A stretch of DNA of 64,000 nt from Shewanella cutis (GCF_022410515.1 NZ_JACSDI010000023.1:40376-104375); one strand, 5' to 3'. Positions 16,355-25,332 are shown, counted from the stretch's first letter. Notes: a model not told the origin generated them from the sequence alone. Program-made: numbers and translations.

Positions 16355-17093
16355 AGCTGATAAAGCTCGAATCAAGCGCCAGAAGTTACGTTCAGTAAAA
16401 CGCGAAGCGGCACTGCACGTTAAAACGCACAAAACGGCGGTTGGCTCAAATGCCTATAAAGCAAGTCTTGAAGGCTTTAAGGCTAAAGGTGCTCGCTTAC
16501 CTCGCTATTTTAACGAAGTGATCAATAACGCCCGCAAATTGATTTACAGCCGAAAGCTTGAAGTTGACGACGGCGGCATATCTAGAAATATGTCTGAACG
16601 CACTAAGCGCAAGCTGTTTGAAATCGTTGTAACTATGATTACTACGTGCGATCTACTGACCGGCCAAGTGGGTATGGCCAAGAATATCGGTTTCGATACA
16701 ACTAGCCATGACTCGCTGATGTTAGCTCATGCTAAACGTTGGGGTGAAGCGATCCCGAGCTCTACTTGGTATAGATACATCGATATGCTTAAAAAGTCAG
16801 GTGTTTTCACTGTACAAGAAGTTAAAATTGCAATCGAAGATAACAGCGCAGCCGGCGAGGAAAAAACTATTCGTTCGGTGGCCGCTTACAAATGGCTTTC
16901 TTCACGCTTTTTGCAAGCGATAGGTGCCTACTCTGACACGATAAGAGCGCAGATCAAACAAGCATATCAAAGAGCTATTTCTAAGGGATTGTCATTCACT
17001 TGGCGAGTATACAAACGCCAGCTGCCAAACAAACAACGCTTTACCCCTGATATGTTCTTCTCGCAGGGATTCTCACAACCTAAAACACATTAA
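16341..17093 (+). CDS. repA: RepA-type plasmid replication initiator
   Basis: 250 residues from the ATG at 16341 (MQKSKADKARIKRQKLR). The layout resembles the IncFII/IncL RepA group: a basic N-terminus, a winged-helix-like centre (SSTWYRYIDMLKKSGVFTVQ) and a basic C-terminus. It is followed by a DnaA box and an AT-rich region, as expected for a cis-acting initiator upstream of its origin. A structured leader and a possible leader peptide precede it. The exact replicon group cannot be set from sight, and the family call is by layout more than by a diagnostic motif. Confidence 0.65.
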   Translation: MQKSKADKARIKRQKLRSVKREAALHVKTHKTAVGSNAYKASLEGFKAKGARLPRYFNEVINNARKLIYSRKLEVDDGGISRNMSERTKRKLFEIVVTMITTCDLLTGQVGMAKNIGFDTTSHDSLMLAHAKRWGEAIPSSTWYRYIDMLKKSGVFTVQEVKIAIEDNSAAGEEKTIRSVAAYKWLSSRFLQAIGAYSDTIRAQIKQAYQRAISKGLSFTWRVYKRQLPNKQRFTPDMFFSQGFSQPKTH

Positions 17094-17257
17094 GCCCCCT
17101 TCTAAGAGAACCGTCTAGCTGACGGTGCCCTACCCTGCCCGAATGCAAAAATAACAGTAATTAAAGTCTGTTTAGCGGTAAGTGAGAGCCTTAACGTGCC
17201 AATTTTCACCTAATAACAATTGAAATAAACAACGTTTACCATCAAATCATGTCGCCC

Positions 17258-17266
17258 TGTGAATAA
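17258..17266 (-). promoter_or_regulatory. DnaA box
   Basis: TGTGAATAA on the plus strand, that is TTATTCACA on the minus strand, a full match to the TTATNCACA consensus. It lies 165 bases past the repA stop and just before the AT-rich block. Confidence 0.6.
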
Positions 17267-17422
17267 CTACTGTATATGGATATCAAAATGGGAGTAAGAA
17301 AAAGGAGTAAAAAACGAGAGTCCAAAAGCTTTTTTCTTTTTAAGTAAAACTTATGTATTAATAAAAGATAAATTATTAAAAGGCATAGAAAACGGTGGAT
17401 AAATCCACCTATAGAAGATGCC

Positions 17423-17454
17423 TCGCCAATTCCTGGCTTACGCCAGGGGCGAGA
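17423..17454. repeat. Two-part stem-loop downstream of origin
   Basis: Outer arms CTCGCC/GGCGAG and inner arms CCTGGC/GCCAGG, loop TTAC, with a 4-base bulge on one side. No U-run follows. It could be an origin structure or a replication fork or transcription block. Confidence 0.4.
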
Positions 17455-17696
17455 TCTAACAGCAAAAGCACCGCTGCACATTCCTTTTGTCATACGACCG
17501 TTAAACTTCAAACGTGCTAAACTATCGCTAAAGATCAAAAGCTGTCTAGCAGGGAGTATCTGCAAGTATGATGCCAATGCATGATTTTTACGTTGAGGAG
17601 GATATTGGAAAATGGCTAAGTGTAAGAATTCGTACGTAATACCAATTATATTAATTATGTGATCTAATTGGTCATCAGTTTTTAATCATACAAAAT

Positions 17697-18723
17697 ATGA
17701 ATCATCCCCACATCGCAGCCTTAGTTAAATCGGAGGAAAGTGTACGCAAACGTATGCGCTATCTTGCATTACTCCATTTCACTGAAGGTTATTCTCGTAC
17801 CGCCATCGCGAGCATGCTTAAGGTCAGTAGAACCAGTATCAATCGCTGGGTCACCGCCTATTTAACCCATGGACTGACTGGCCTTGACGATACGCCCAAT
17901 CCGGGCCGTCCTGCGACACTCTCCAGCCCACAGCTCGCTAAGCTTAACGCGTTTGTACAGCACAGAAGTCTATCTGCACAAGGTGGCAGGTTGATGGCCA
18001 AGGATGTTGGCCTGTTTATTCAGTCTGAATTTGGCGTGACGTTCAAGCAAGCGAATATCTACCGCTTGTTACATCAACTTGGCTTCTCATGGATTACCAC
18101 TCGCTCTCGCCATCCGAAACAATCTGAGGCTATACAAGAGGCTTTTAAAAAACTTCCGGATGGCAACGATCCTTAACACACCTGGGCACGTTGCACTCGA
18201 TCGCATTGACGTTTGGTTTCAAGATGAAGCCCGCTTTGGCCAACAGAATACTACCACCCGTATTTGGGCTGAGAAAGGCGCCCGTCCACGGGCCGTCAAG
18301 CAGCAATAATTTGAACATGCGTATCTATATGGCGCCGTGTGTCCGGCAACAGGCGCCACGGAAGCCATTCTCGCCCCGTTTGCCAACAGCGATTATATGC
18401 ATGAACACTTAAAATTGATCTCGGCCGCAACACAATTTGGACGGCATGCACTGGTCATCATGGACGGTGCGGGCTGGCATCAACAAGATTTGGCCGATGA
18501 CTTTGATAACCTCAGTATCGTCAAACTCCCCCCATATTCACCTGAACTCAATCCAGTAGAGCAAGTCTGGCAATGGTTGCGTCAACATGTACTGGCAAAT
18601 CGCAGCTTTAAGGGCTACGACGATATTGTCGAACAGTGCTCTATCGCATGGAATACCCTCATTGAGAAGAAAGCAAGAGTGATAGAATTGTGTACCAGAC
18701 AATGGGCAATTCTGACCAATTAG
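17697..18723 (+). pseudogene. IS630-family transposase, broken
   Basis: A Tc1/mariner-type transposase in pieces. The N-terminal HTH part (17697-18176) ends in NDP-stop. The DDE part continues in another frame from about 18120 (the junction has six A in a row), with WFQDEARFGQ, VIMDGAGWHQ and PPYSPELNPVEQVWQWL supplying D, D and E. Some IS630 elements use frameshifting at this point, so the frame change alone is not proof of decay. The in-frame TAA at 18307-18309, where related proteins read Gln (KQQ-stop-FEHAYL), does kill the protein. Confidence 0.85.
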
Positions 18724-18760
18724 GCTAAATTTGCCCAACGCGCCAAAAATGTAAAGTTAG
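18721..18760 (+). repeat. 40-bp IS630 right-end sequence, copy 1
   Basis: Begins TAGGCTAAATTTGCCCAACG and is identical over 40 bases to 40854-40893. It probably marks the element's right terminus. Confidence 0.75.
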
Positions 18761-18976
18761 TCTATGTTTAATAATAACAATTAATTAAGTTAGATTTGGC
18801 GGAAATTTCCAGAATCCCGGCGGACCCTCTGATATGCGTATGAATTAGAATCAATTTTAAAATTTTTCAGTATGAATGATTTTAACTGATTGATTTTATG
18901 TTAATTTTAATTTCAGTAGGTGGGGAGTTTAGCCAATAAAAGGCAGGAGATAGACCCCTGCACAATATCATTGTTA

Positions 18977-19207
18977 TTAATGCTGAAGTGTTAACTGCTT
19001 TAATACTCGCTGTCGTAACCAATCAGGTTTTGTGACTAACCATTGAATCAACAATCCCGATGGGATCATTGGTAAGTCGATTAGACGCGCTTTTTCAATT
19101 TGGTTATACTGAAATTGTGACATAAGTTTAGTTACCTTTATCCTAGGTTGTGGCACAGGCCAGTGATGATCTTGACCATCATCATTGGCCGTATTTTTAT
19201 CCATCAT
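18977..19207 (-). CDS. Hypothetical protein divergent from parA
   Basis: 76 residues (MMDKNTANDDGQDHHWPVPQ...), divergent from parAB. The C-terminal half (LIDLPMIPSGLLIQWLVTKP) looks like a folded domain with a TrpLeuArg-rich end. The ribosome site is weak. I do not recognise the family. It may be a plasmid maintenance gene. Confidence 0.4.
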   Translation of the reverse strand: MMDKNTANDDGQDHHWPVPQPRIKVTKLMSQFQYNQIEKARLIDLPMIPSGLLIQWLVTKPDWLRQRVLKQLTLQH

Positions 19208-19309
19208 TTCTCATTTCAATACCCTCAACTTCCGTATTTTGTTGTTTGGCCACATTAACAGTCTGACCAAATTCGGGTACTTTTAACTTTAAAATAGTAA
19301 TTCCATCGA

Positions 19310-19350
19310 ATATAAGTATACACTTTAAATATTAAGGTATACACTTATAT
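19310..19350. promoter_or_regulatory. Probable parAB promoter/operator
   Basis: Two copies of GTATACACTT lie 23 bases apart inside an imperfect dyad (ATATAAGT... to ...ACTTATAT), 22 bases before the parA start and its GAGGAG ribosome site. ParA proteins with an N-terminal DNA-binding domain, as here, repress their own operon by binding such sites. Confidence 0.6.
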
Positions 19351-19372
19351 TTAATTATTTGAGGAGAATTTC

Positions 19373-20572
19373 ATGGATAGCATGCAGACTACAGAGACTT
19401 TTCAAGTGCTTAAAATGGGGGCTGATGCCTATATTAAGCGCCGTAACCAACGGTTATTGTCTAATCACAGGAAAGAGTTGCGAAAATTTACGCGTGCAGA
19501 AGCCTTTACCTATTTGGACATTGATGCAAAAACACTTGATAAATATGTATCTACAGCGGATTTTGATCCAAGGCGGCATGAAGATTCTCAATGGCTAATC
19601 AACATAGAAGAAATGTATCAGTTACGAGATTTGCTGCCAGAAAACTTACGTAAAGCATCTAAATTTAAGCGCAGTGATAACCAGAAAATGCAGGTTATTG
19701 TTATACAAAATCAAAAAGGTGGTGTTGGTAAAACCGTTTCTGCTGCAACAATTGCTTCAGGCTTGGCTACTGAGTTTCATCAAGAGTATCGGGTAGGCCT
19801 TATCGATATGGATGGTCAAGCTACTTTGTCCATGTATTACGCACCAGAAGCGGATCTAGAAGGTTGTTTATCTGTTGGCGATCTCATGATGAATAATTTT
19901 GATCTAGATGAAGGTGAGACTCTTGAACAAGTCGTTTCAAACGCATTCTTACCTACAACTATACCTAATCTCCGTATTTTGCCTGCATCACAAAGTGATA
20001 GAGCTATTGAAGGTTGGTTTCATGAACAAGTATTTGGTCAAAAGTTAACCTCCCCTTACTCTCTTTTGAACACGATTATCAATGCTGTTCAAGATGAATT
20101 CGATATCATCATTATCGATACCCCTCCTTCACTAGGGTATGCAACTTATAATGCATATTTTGCCGCTACCAGTGTAGTTTTTCCGTTGTCCATCACTGAA
20201 AACGATATTGATGCAACATGTTCCTATTTTAGCTATATCCCTCAAGTTTGGGCTTTACTGGCGAATGCTAATCATCGTGGTTATGATTTCATGAAGATTT
20301 TAATTACAAATCATCGTGATAGTGCAACAACAACCGATCTAATGAATACGTTATACGATCATTTTGCGCCTTATATGTACTCAAATGAATTTAAACATAG
20401 TGAAGCTATTCGTCAGTCATCTTCGTTGCTTTCTACCGTGTTTGATATGTCTAAGAGCGAATACCCTAAGAGTAAAGCGACATTCCAAAGTGCACAGCAA
20501 AATTGTTATGAAGTAACCAGCCAAGTCCTAAGAGATATTGTGAACGTCTGGCGTGAACAGGAGCAAGCATAA
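19373..20572 (+). CDS. parA: ParA partition ATPase, type Ia
   Basis: 399 residues. The N-terminal 100 hold an HTH region (RAEAFTYLDIDAKTLDKYV), followed by a ParA ATPase domain with deviant Walker A (NQKGGVGKT, near residue 117), a DMDGQATLS motif and a DTPPSLG Walker B-type strand. This long form is the P1-like class that both moves plasmid copies and represses the operon. It overlaps parB by one base. Together they distribute the replicon at cell division. Confidence 0.94.
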   Translation: MDSMQTTETFQVLKMGADAYIKRRNQRLLSNHRKELRKFTRAEAFTYLDIDAKTLDKYVSTADFDPRRHEDSQWLINIEEMYQLRDLLPENLRKASKFKRSDNQKMQVIVIQNQKGGVGKTVSAATIASGLATEFHQEYRVGLIDMDGQATLSMYYAPEADLEGCLSVGDLMMNNFDLDEGETLEQVVSNAFLPTTIPNLRILPASQSDRAIEGWFHEQVFGQKLTSPYSLLNTIINAVQDEFDIIIIDTPPSLGYATYNAYFAATSVVFPLSITENDIDATCSYFSYIPQVWALLANANHRGYDFMKILITNHRDSATTTDLMNTLYDHFAPYMYSNEFKHSEAIRQSSSLLSTVFDMSKSEYPKSKATFQSAQQNCYEVTSQVLRDIVNVWREQEQA

Positions 20573-21669
20573 TGGCTAAAAAACGTGGGGTAATGAGCCC
20601 TCTAGGCAATGCTGTTGGTGCCGAAGAAGCACAAATAAATGCAGCCAAAGCTAATATTGAGTCTTTAAAACGCCAAATTACAACTGAAATAGAAAAAGTA
20701 AGTGAAGACGTAACGTTATCTCTTCAAAATCTATTTGGTCTTGAATCTGTAGGTAAAAGCTTCCTATGGCAATTAGCTTCGGGTGCTACTGCTACATTTA
20801 CTGAAGCAACATTATCATATGAACAAGTTCGCGATAGTACCTATGTGACTTTTGATGTTAACGGGCGTGACCAGGCATTATTAAATGCTGATTCTCTACA
20901 AGACCTTGATTCATTAGCCTTCCAGCAATTTTATCCAGCAGTCGCTAGAGAAGTGAATGGTAAACTCGATGTGTTAGATGGTTCTCGACGCAGAGCTTGG
21001 TTTTTATTGCAAAATGGTAAAGTTGATATCTTTCGTATATTGGTAACTAAAGATGATATTTCACTTTCTGACGCTAAAGCATTAGCTAAGCAACTCCAAA
21101 CCGCAAAAGAACATAACTTACGTGAAATTGGCCAACAATGTTTATCTTTGGAAAAAGCTAATCCTAAGATTACACAGGCTGAAGTAGCTGCTCAACTTGG
21201 AATGAGTCAGGCTGGTGTGAGTAAAGCTTTAAAAGCCGCTAAGGTCGATGAACGTTTGGTGAAGCTTTTTCCTGTGGCTAATGACTTGTCACATACTGAC
21301 TACGTTTTGCTGAATAAAGTTATGGAAGTATATGAATTTGAAGATGAATTAATAGAGTTTATTAATAATTTAACTCAGAAAGTTGTCATTATTCAGGCTG
21401 AATATTCAAGGGTAGAACGTAAATCGGCTATCATCAAAGCGATTAAATCAGAACTTCAGATCGCTAAGGATATGAAGAGTAAAGCACAGGTTAGTGTTAC
21501 TAATCTTGCGACATTTGATAGCTCTGGCATTTACGCAAGAAAGCGCATTAAAGGGCGCAACTTCGCTTATGAATTTGGTCGACTGTCTTTAGATATTCAA
21601 CAGCAGTTAGATGTAGCAATTGCAGATGTTTTGAAAAAGAATAAATTTAACACAACATCTGATTTTTAA
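20572..21669 (+). CDS. parB: ParB partition DNA-binding protein
   Basis: 365 residues. It has a ParB N-terminal region (VLDGSRRRAWFLLQNGKVDI, the box that contacts CTP in the family), a central HTH (ITQAEVAAQLGMSQAGVSKA) and a C-terminal dimer region. It binds a centromere (parS) and ParA. The parS site is expected nearby. The dyad at 21773-21809, about 100 bases past the stop, is one candidate. Confidence 0.93.
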   Translation: MAKKRGVMSPLGNAVGAEEAQINAAKANIESLKRQITTEIEKVSEDVTLSLQNLFGLESVGKSFLWQLASGATATFTEATLSYEQVRDSTYVTFDVNGRDQALLNADSLQDLDSLAFQQFYPAVAREVNGKLDVLDGSRRRAWFLLQNGKVDIFRILVTKDDISLSDAKALAKQLQTAKEHNLREIGQQCLSLEKANPKITQAEVAAQLGMSQAGVSKALKAAKVDERLVKLFPVANDLSHTDYVLLNKVMEVYEFEDELIEFINNLTQKVVIIQAEYSRVERKSAIIKAIKSELQIAKDMKSKAQVSVTNLATFDSSGIYARKRIKGRNFAYEFGRLSLDIQQQLDVAIADVLKKNKFNTTSDF

Positions 21670-21772
21670 ATTTTTCGGGGTTTGAAGCTCAATAGAACGA
21701 AAACGTACGCTAACCTTCTTGTTGGAGAGTATTAAAGTATCATATTGGTTGTAACTCGCTTTTGTTCAAATT

Positions 21773-21809
21773 CGTGTCAGGCCGATCAGTTCTGGCACGT
21801 TTATGCCCC
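21773..21809 (+). repeat. 37-bp direct repeat, left copy (cassette boundary or parS candidate)
   Basis: Identical over 37 bases to 23842-23878 and different on both flanks. It contains a dyad, CGTGTCAG with CTGGCACG, over its first 27 bases and ends TTTATGCCCC. The two copies bracket the HEPN-motif gene and nothing else. Confidence 0.85.
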
Positions 21810-21955
21810 TTTCCCATTTAGAGTTATCAATCAGGTCTGTCACCATCATCACATTTGACCAAATTCTGCTAATGGATCATTATGCCTAACGTTGACTATC
21901 CATGTGATACATATGTATCTACCGATTCAGTGGTTATTTAGTTAGAGATCCTAGA

Positions 21956-23758
21956 ATGTGCGATTATGATGATACACTTCAAATAGAACAAGCCATCTTT
22001 CATAAATGCAGATTTGATGAGATAGACGAAGATTTACTAAAATATGGTTCGGGTTACCGATTAGCTTCTCTTATCGCAAGAGCTGAGGAAGATGGGAGTG
22101 AGCAATTAGCAAAACTATATAAAGTTCTTAGAAAAGCGTGTGAGTTACGATTGAAATCGGGCAATAGGCTAGAGCCTTATGAATGTTATGGGAAAGAGTC
22201 TATCTCAGGACTATTTACTAATAATGATTTTCAAATTCTTGATGAGACACGAAAACATACCTCATGCAAAGCCTTTATTGCCAGACTTAGTGATTTAAGA
22301 TGGCTATACCACAGACCTAAGTCGATCAGCGATGCACACACTGTAATAGAATTATATACGAGCTATGATATTTGTCAGGACAATTGGCTAGACAGCATAA
22401 AGTATTACTATGAGAGAGCTATAAGGCTAGGTTTACAGCTTGGTAAGGGGTGCGCTGACAAATTAGATAATATAAAAACCAGTTTAGTTTCAGCGCTTGA
22501 ACCTGATTACCCCGAAAGCAAGTTTATGAAACTTTGGATAGCTGAACTGTTGGAATTATTTTCCCAAGATGAAGATGAAATTAGAGAAATCGCGGAACGT
22601 TTCACATCAATCGCGCAGGAACTGAGCGAGCAAGATGACTATTATTCTGCTCGACTATATTTAGAGCATGTATCAACTAAATATAGAAAAATTGAAGATG
22701 ATGTAAACTGGCTTGAAACAAGGATTCGTATAGCAAGCTCTTGGGAAAGAGAAGCCTCTATCCGAGACCAAGCATTGGTCAAAATGACTTTTTTTGAAAA
22801 TGCGATTCAATCCTATCGAATGATACCTAATGCAGATAGAAGCACATATGGTATTGATGAAATAATTAGTGACCTAAGGCTGAAGCTCCGTGATGCAGGA
22901 AAAGCAGCTGTAGATGAAATGATCACAATCTCAGTCAAAAGCCCTGATGTATCAGATATTATAGAAGAGTCTATAAAGCACGTTTCAGGTAAAGAGACTC
23001 TAGATATAGCTTTATTGTATTTCTGCGGGCTTTATTCGGGTATATCAAAATCACAATCTATTGAGTCAGCAATTGAGAATTTAAAAGTAGGTGTTGTTTC
23101 TCATCTTTTTGGCATGGTGCAATTATCTGGCGATGGGCGAAAAATAGGTAAAGAAGCTCCGCTTATGCTGTCAGAACAAGGAATACCTGAGGATACACCC
23201 AAAGCACAAGCTATTGATAATGCGATTATGGAAGCTGACTTCGTTGTAAAAACACAAATACTACCAAGCCTTGCAACCATTCTAGAGGAGCATGATATAA
23301 CTTTACATGGATTGGAAACTGTATGCTCCGTCTGTCCAATCATCCCTGAACAAAGAGCAAAATTATTTGCTAAGGGATTGTATTTTGGTTTTGAATATGA
23401 CTTTGCCTCTGCAATCCATCTACTTGTTCCTCAATGGGAGCATATAGTCAGAACTATTCTTAAAGAGAGTAATGTTCATACAACCATGCTTGATGCGGAT
23501 GGCATAGACATGGAGTATGGATTGTCCACTTTATTGGAGAAAAAGGAAGCAGAAGAAATATTCGATGACAATTTACTGTTTGAGATGACAGCTTTTTTAA
23601 CACATAAACGTGGTCCTAATCTCAGAAATGAACTAGCCCATGGTCTTCTAGACGATGACAGAGTATGCAGTTATTCCGCTATATATTGGTGGTGGAGATC
23701 TCTTAAACTAGTAGTACATTCTCTAGTTCATAGAGTTGATGATACCGAAGATTCGTAG
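21956..23758 (+). CDS. DUF4209-like protein with HEPN RNase motif
   Basis: 600 residues, no signal peptide or membrane helix, mostly helical. Near the C-terminus the segment NLRNELAHGLL has an R-X4-H pattern (Arg, four residues, His), the active-site motif of HEPN ribonucleases, inside what looks like a DUF4209-type domain. The N-terminal 400 residues look like helical repeats. HEPN proteins often act in toxin, abortive-infection or antiviral systems. No partner gene (nucleotidyltransferase, antitoxin) is next to it, and it stands alone between two 37-bp repeats. Defence is an inference. The domain call is by motif and not by search. Confidence 0.6.
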   Translation: MCDYDDTLQIEQAIFHKCRFDEIDEDLLKYGSGYRLASLIARAEEDGSEQLAKLYKVLRKACELRLKSGNRLEPYECYGKESISGLFTNNDFQILDETRKHTSCKAFIARLSDLRWLYHRPKSISDAHTVIELYTSYDICQDNWLDSIKYYYERAIRLGLQLGKGCADKLDNIKTSLVSALEPDYPESKFMKLWIAELLELFSQDEDEIREIAERFTSIAQELSEQDDYYSARLYLEHVSTKYRKIEDDVNWLETRIRIASSWEREASIRDQALVKMTFFENAIQSYRMIPNADRSTYGIDEIISDLRLKLRDAGKAAVDEMITISVKSPDVSDIIEESIKHVSGKETLDIALLYFCGLYSGISKSQSIESAIENLKVGVVSHLFGMVQLSGDGRKIGKEAPLMLSEQGIPEDTPKAQAIDNAIMEADFVVKTQILPSLATILEEHDITLHGLETVCSVCPIIPEQRAKLFAKGLYFGFEYDFASAIHLLVPQWEHIVRTILKESNVHTTMLDADGIDMEYGLSTLLEKKEAEEIFDDNLLFEMTAFLTHKRGPNLRNELAHGLLDDDRVCSYSAIYWWWRSLKLVVHSLVHRVDDTEDS

Positions 23759-23841
23759 TCACTTTTTTCAAATTTCCCATACCTAAAGTAATTTGCGGAT
23801 TACTAAATTAGCAAGGTCACTGACACACCTTTGTCCCAACA

Positions 23842-23878
23842 CGTGTCAGGCCGATCAGTTCTGGCACGTTTATGCCCC
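23842..23878 (+). repeat. 37-bp direct repeat, right copy
   Basis: Exact copy of 21773-21809, placing the HEPN gene in a 2,069-bp unit. Beyond it, 23,879-24,566 holds no convincing gene: the DNA is AT-rich and two frames there (23831-24031 and 24038-24304) are low-complexity, without ribosome sites. Confidence 0.85.
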
Positions 23879-23918
23879 GCAATGAGCTGGATAGTAAAGT
23901 GGAAAAATAAAGGGGAAA

Positions 23919-23950
23919 AAAAACCAAGAAAACTTGGGTTTTATTTTCCC
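23919..23950 (+). terminator. Possible terminator hairpin
   Basis: AACCAAG pairs with CTTGGGTT (one bulge) and is followed by TTTATTTT. A second small hairpin (CCCAT/ATGGG) follows at once. It may end the HEPN transcript. Confidence 0.4.
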
Positions 23951-24566
23951 ATAAAATGGGGAACGAATTTTTTTAACTTTAAAAAATTTAGGTCTAAGTT
24001 AATCACCTGGTTTGTGATCATGTGGTTTTAACGGCTTATGTTTACTTGGTGTGTTAGTTCGTTGTCTTTTATCCGGCGTTCCATCATCATTTTCTCTTTT
24101 CGGTCCTGGTTTAATGAACATATGTATACCCTTTGTAATGGTTTAAGTTGTTTATTCACCATTATAATAACCACTTTTTTACTAAAACATAGACTTAAAA
24201 ATTTAAAAACAGTAAAGAAATTTATTGGTAAGGGTAGAAATTTAACTATTTGTGTTCATCATTGGCTTGTTTTTCATTTTATCGAATTATTACTCTCTGT
24301 TTAAAGCTGGCTTATCGATTAAAAATCTAATCCTAATGTACTATTTCATATAAATGGTTAATGTCTTGAATGTGGTAGCTACTGCCCTTATGACGTTGAA
24401 TTTAGCCATGTAGAATTTTTTATTCTATGATATCCGATATTGCACAAAGGACTGTTTAGTTCGCATTAGTGACGGTAGTCTTAAATTTTTGCCCTATATT
24501 TTTCTCATCTGAACCATCCGAATTAGAGCAAATAATCTAGCACGTTTCAGTCTAAAACTGAGCCCG

Positions 24567-24593
24567 TGAATCACTCTACACCAGACTGATTCA
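24567..24593 (+). repeat. 27-bp dyad site, copy 1 (left of HigBA)
   Basis: Arms TGAATCACTCTA and CAGACTGATTCA around a 3-base centre (CAC). The same arms recur at 25376-25402 in the same orientation and at 56279-56304 in reverse, next to a tyrosine recombinase gene. Twelve-base imperfectly inverted arms around a short centre are the layout of a tyrosine-recombinase crossover site. Confidence 0.65.
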
Positions 24594-24652
24594 ATAAAGC
24601 AGTCTTGACGACTGTGTGGTATCAACACAATGGCAAATGACCCTGTGTTGAT

Positions 24653-24697
24653 TACCACATCCTTAAGGTGTACAATGTACACCTTAAGGATGTGGTA
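24653..24697. promoter_or_regulatory. 45-bp perfect palindrome, operator of the HigBA-like pair
   Basis: 22-base arms (from TACCACATCCTTAAGG inward to GTGTACA) around a single central A, with no mismatch. It lies 15 bases before the toxin GTG. Just upstream a further inverted pair (TGTGGTATCAACACA with TGTGTTGATTACCACA) overlaps it. Such dyads ahead of toxin-antitoxin operons normally bind the antitoxin for autoregulation. Confidence 0.7.
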
Positions 24698-24712
24698 TAA
24701 GGATTTTAATTA

Positions 24713-25048
24713 GTGAGCCATGCTATTGAGTTTGTCGAAACCTCGATCTTTACAAGACAGATCAAGGAACTTGCAACAGATGACGAACTAAAGGATTTGC
24801 AAGCAGAGCTTATTGCTCAGCCGGATAAAGGCGATATTATCAAAGGTACAGGTGGCCTACGAAAGGTTAGAATGGCTGTAGGCAACAAAGGGAAGAGTGG
24901 CTGTATACGAGTGCTCTATGTCCTTGCTCTGGCAGATAAAATTTACTTGGTACTCGCTTATCCAAAAGCAGTTAAAGATAGCCTAACTGCGGAAGAAAAG
25001 GCCAAATTAAAACTAATCGTTCAATCACTTAAAGGAGAGAGCAAATGA
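24713..25048 (+). CDS. HigB2/RelE-family toxin
   Basis: 111 residues, starting at a GTG with AAGGA nine bases upstream. It has the HigB2-type signature GTGGLRKVRMA and a C-terminal KSGCIRVLYVLA strand followed by YLVLAYPK, as in ribosome-dependent mRNA interferases. The toxin gene comes first and overlaps the antitoxin by four bases (ATGA), the inverted order usual for HigBA. Probable role: plasmid maintenance or stress response. Confidence 0.88.
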   Translation: MSHAIEFVETSIFTRQIKELATDDELKDLQAELIAQPDKGDIIKGTGGLRKVRMAVGNKGKSGCIRVLYVLALADKIYLVLAYPKAVKDSLTAEEKAKLKLIVQSLKGESK

Positions 25049-25332
25049 GTATATTTAACGAACTTCAAGCCTCCCTTGAAGAAGCGGTAGAAATTCATCA
25101 TGGTCTCAAAAAGCCCGCTCGAGTAACTCGTTATGAAGTTGCCGACGTTAAGTCAATCCGTGAAGATCTGCTTAAAGTGACGCAGGCCGAATTTGCTGCC
25201 ACGATGGGTGTCAGTGTAGACACCGTTAAAAGTTGGGAAGGTAAACGCCGCAATCCTGCAGGATTAGCAGCTAAAGTGCTTGCGACTATTCAGCAAGATC
25301 CTAAAATCTACGCAGCCCTTGCTGCTCACTAA
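25045..25332 (+). CDS. HigA-family antitoxin (XRE HTH)
   Basis: 95 residues with an XRE helix-turn-helix (TQAEFAATMGVSVDTVKSWE followed by GKRRNPAGLAAKVL). It should bind both the toxin and the 45-bp palindrome upstream. A short hairpin-like AAAGGCTCTTCTTGGGCCTTT follows the stop (25341-25361) and may be the terminator. Confidence 0.88.
   Translation: MSIFNELQASLEEAVEIHHGLKKPARVTRYEVADVKSIREDLLKVTQAEFAATMGVSVDTVKSWEGKRRNPAGLAAKVLATIQQDPKIYAALAAH

Larger units (their letters stand above)
17094..17460. other. Probable plasmid replication origin (oriV)
   Basis: A gene-free stretch right after repA with an ACCGTC/GACGGT hairpin (17110-17126), a DnaA box, an AT-rich block at about 17267-17390, a 7-bp inverted repeat GGTGGAT/ATCCACC around 17394-17410, and a two-part stem at 17423-17454. 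The order initiator gene, DnaA box, AT-rich DNA fits origins of the IncFII type. A hydrophobic minus-strand frame here (17242-17577) has a TTG start and no ribosome site and is not accepted as a gene. Confidence 0.5.
17640..18760 (+). mobile_element. IS630-family insertion sequence (approximate ends)
   Basis: The element carrying the broken transposase. The right end is fixed by a 40-bp segment (18721-18760, starting at the transposase stop codon) that recurs exactly at 40854-40893 fused to other IS debris. The left end is not clear, as I found no convincing terminal inverted repeat. After 18760 the DNA to 18976 is AT-rich with no gene seen. Confidence 0.55.

Noticed and set aside
17242..17577. 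111-codon minus-strand frame beside the origin
   Set aside because: Starts at TTG, no ribosome site, lies over hairpins and the DnaA box, low-complexity hydrophobic tail. Better explained as non-coding origin DNA.
17640..17696. Left terminal inverted repeat of IS630
   Set aside because: No convincing match to the inverse of the right end could be found, so the left boundary is only approximate.
23831..24304. Two plus-strand frames after the HEPN gene
   Set aside because: Lys/Phe/Trp-rich low complexity in AT-rich DNA, one overlaps the 37-bp repeat and the terminator-like hairpin, no ribosome sites.
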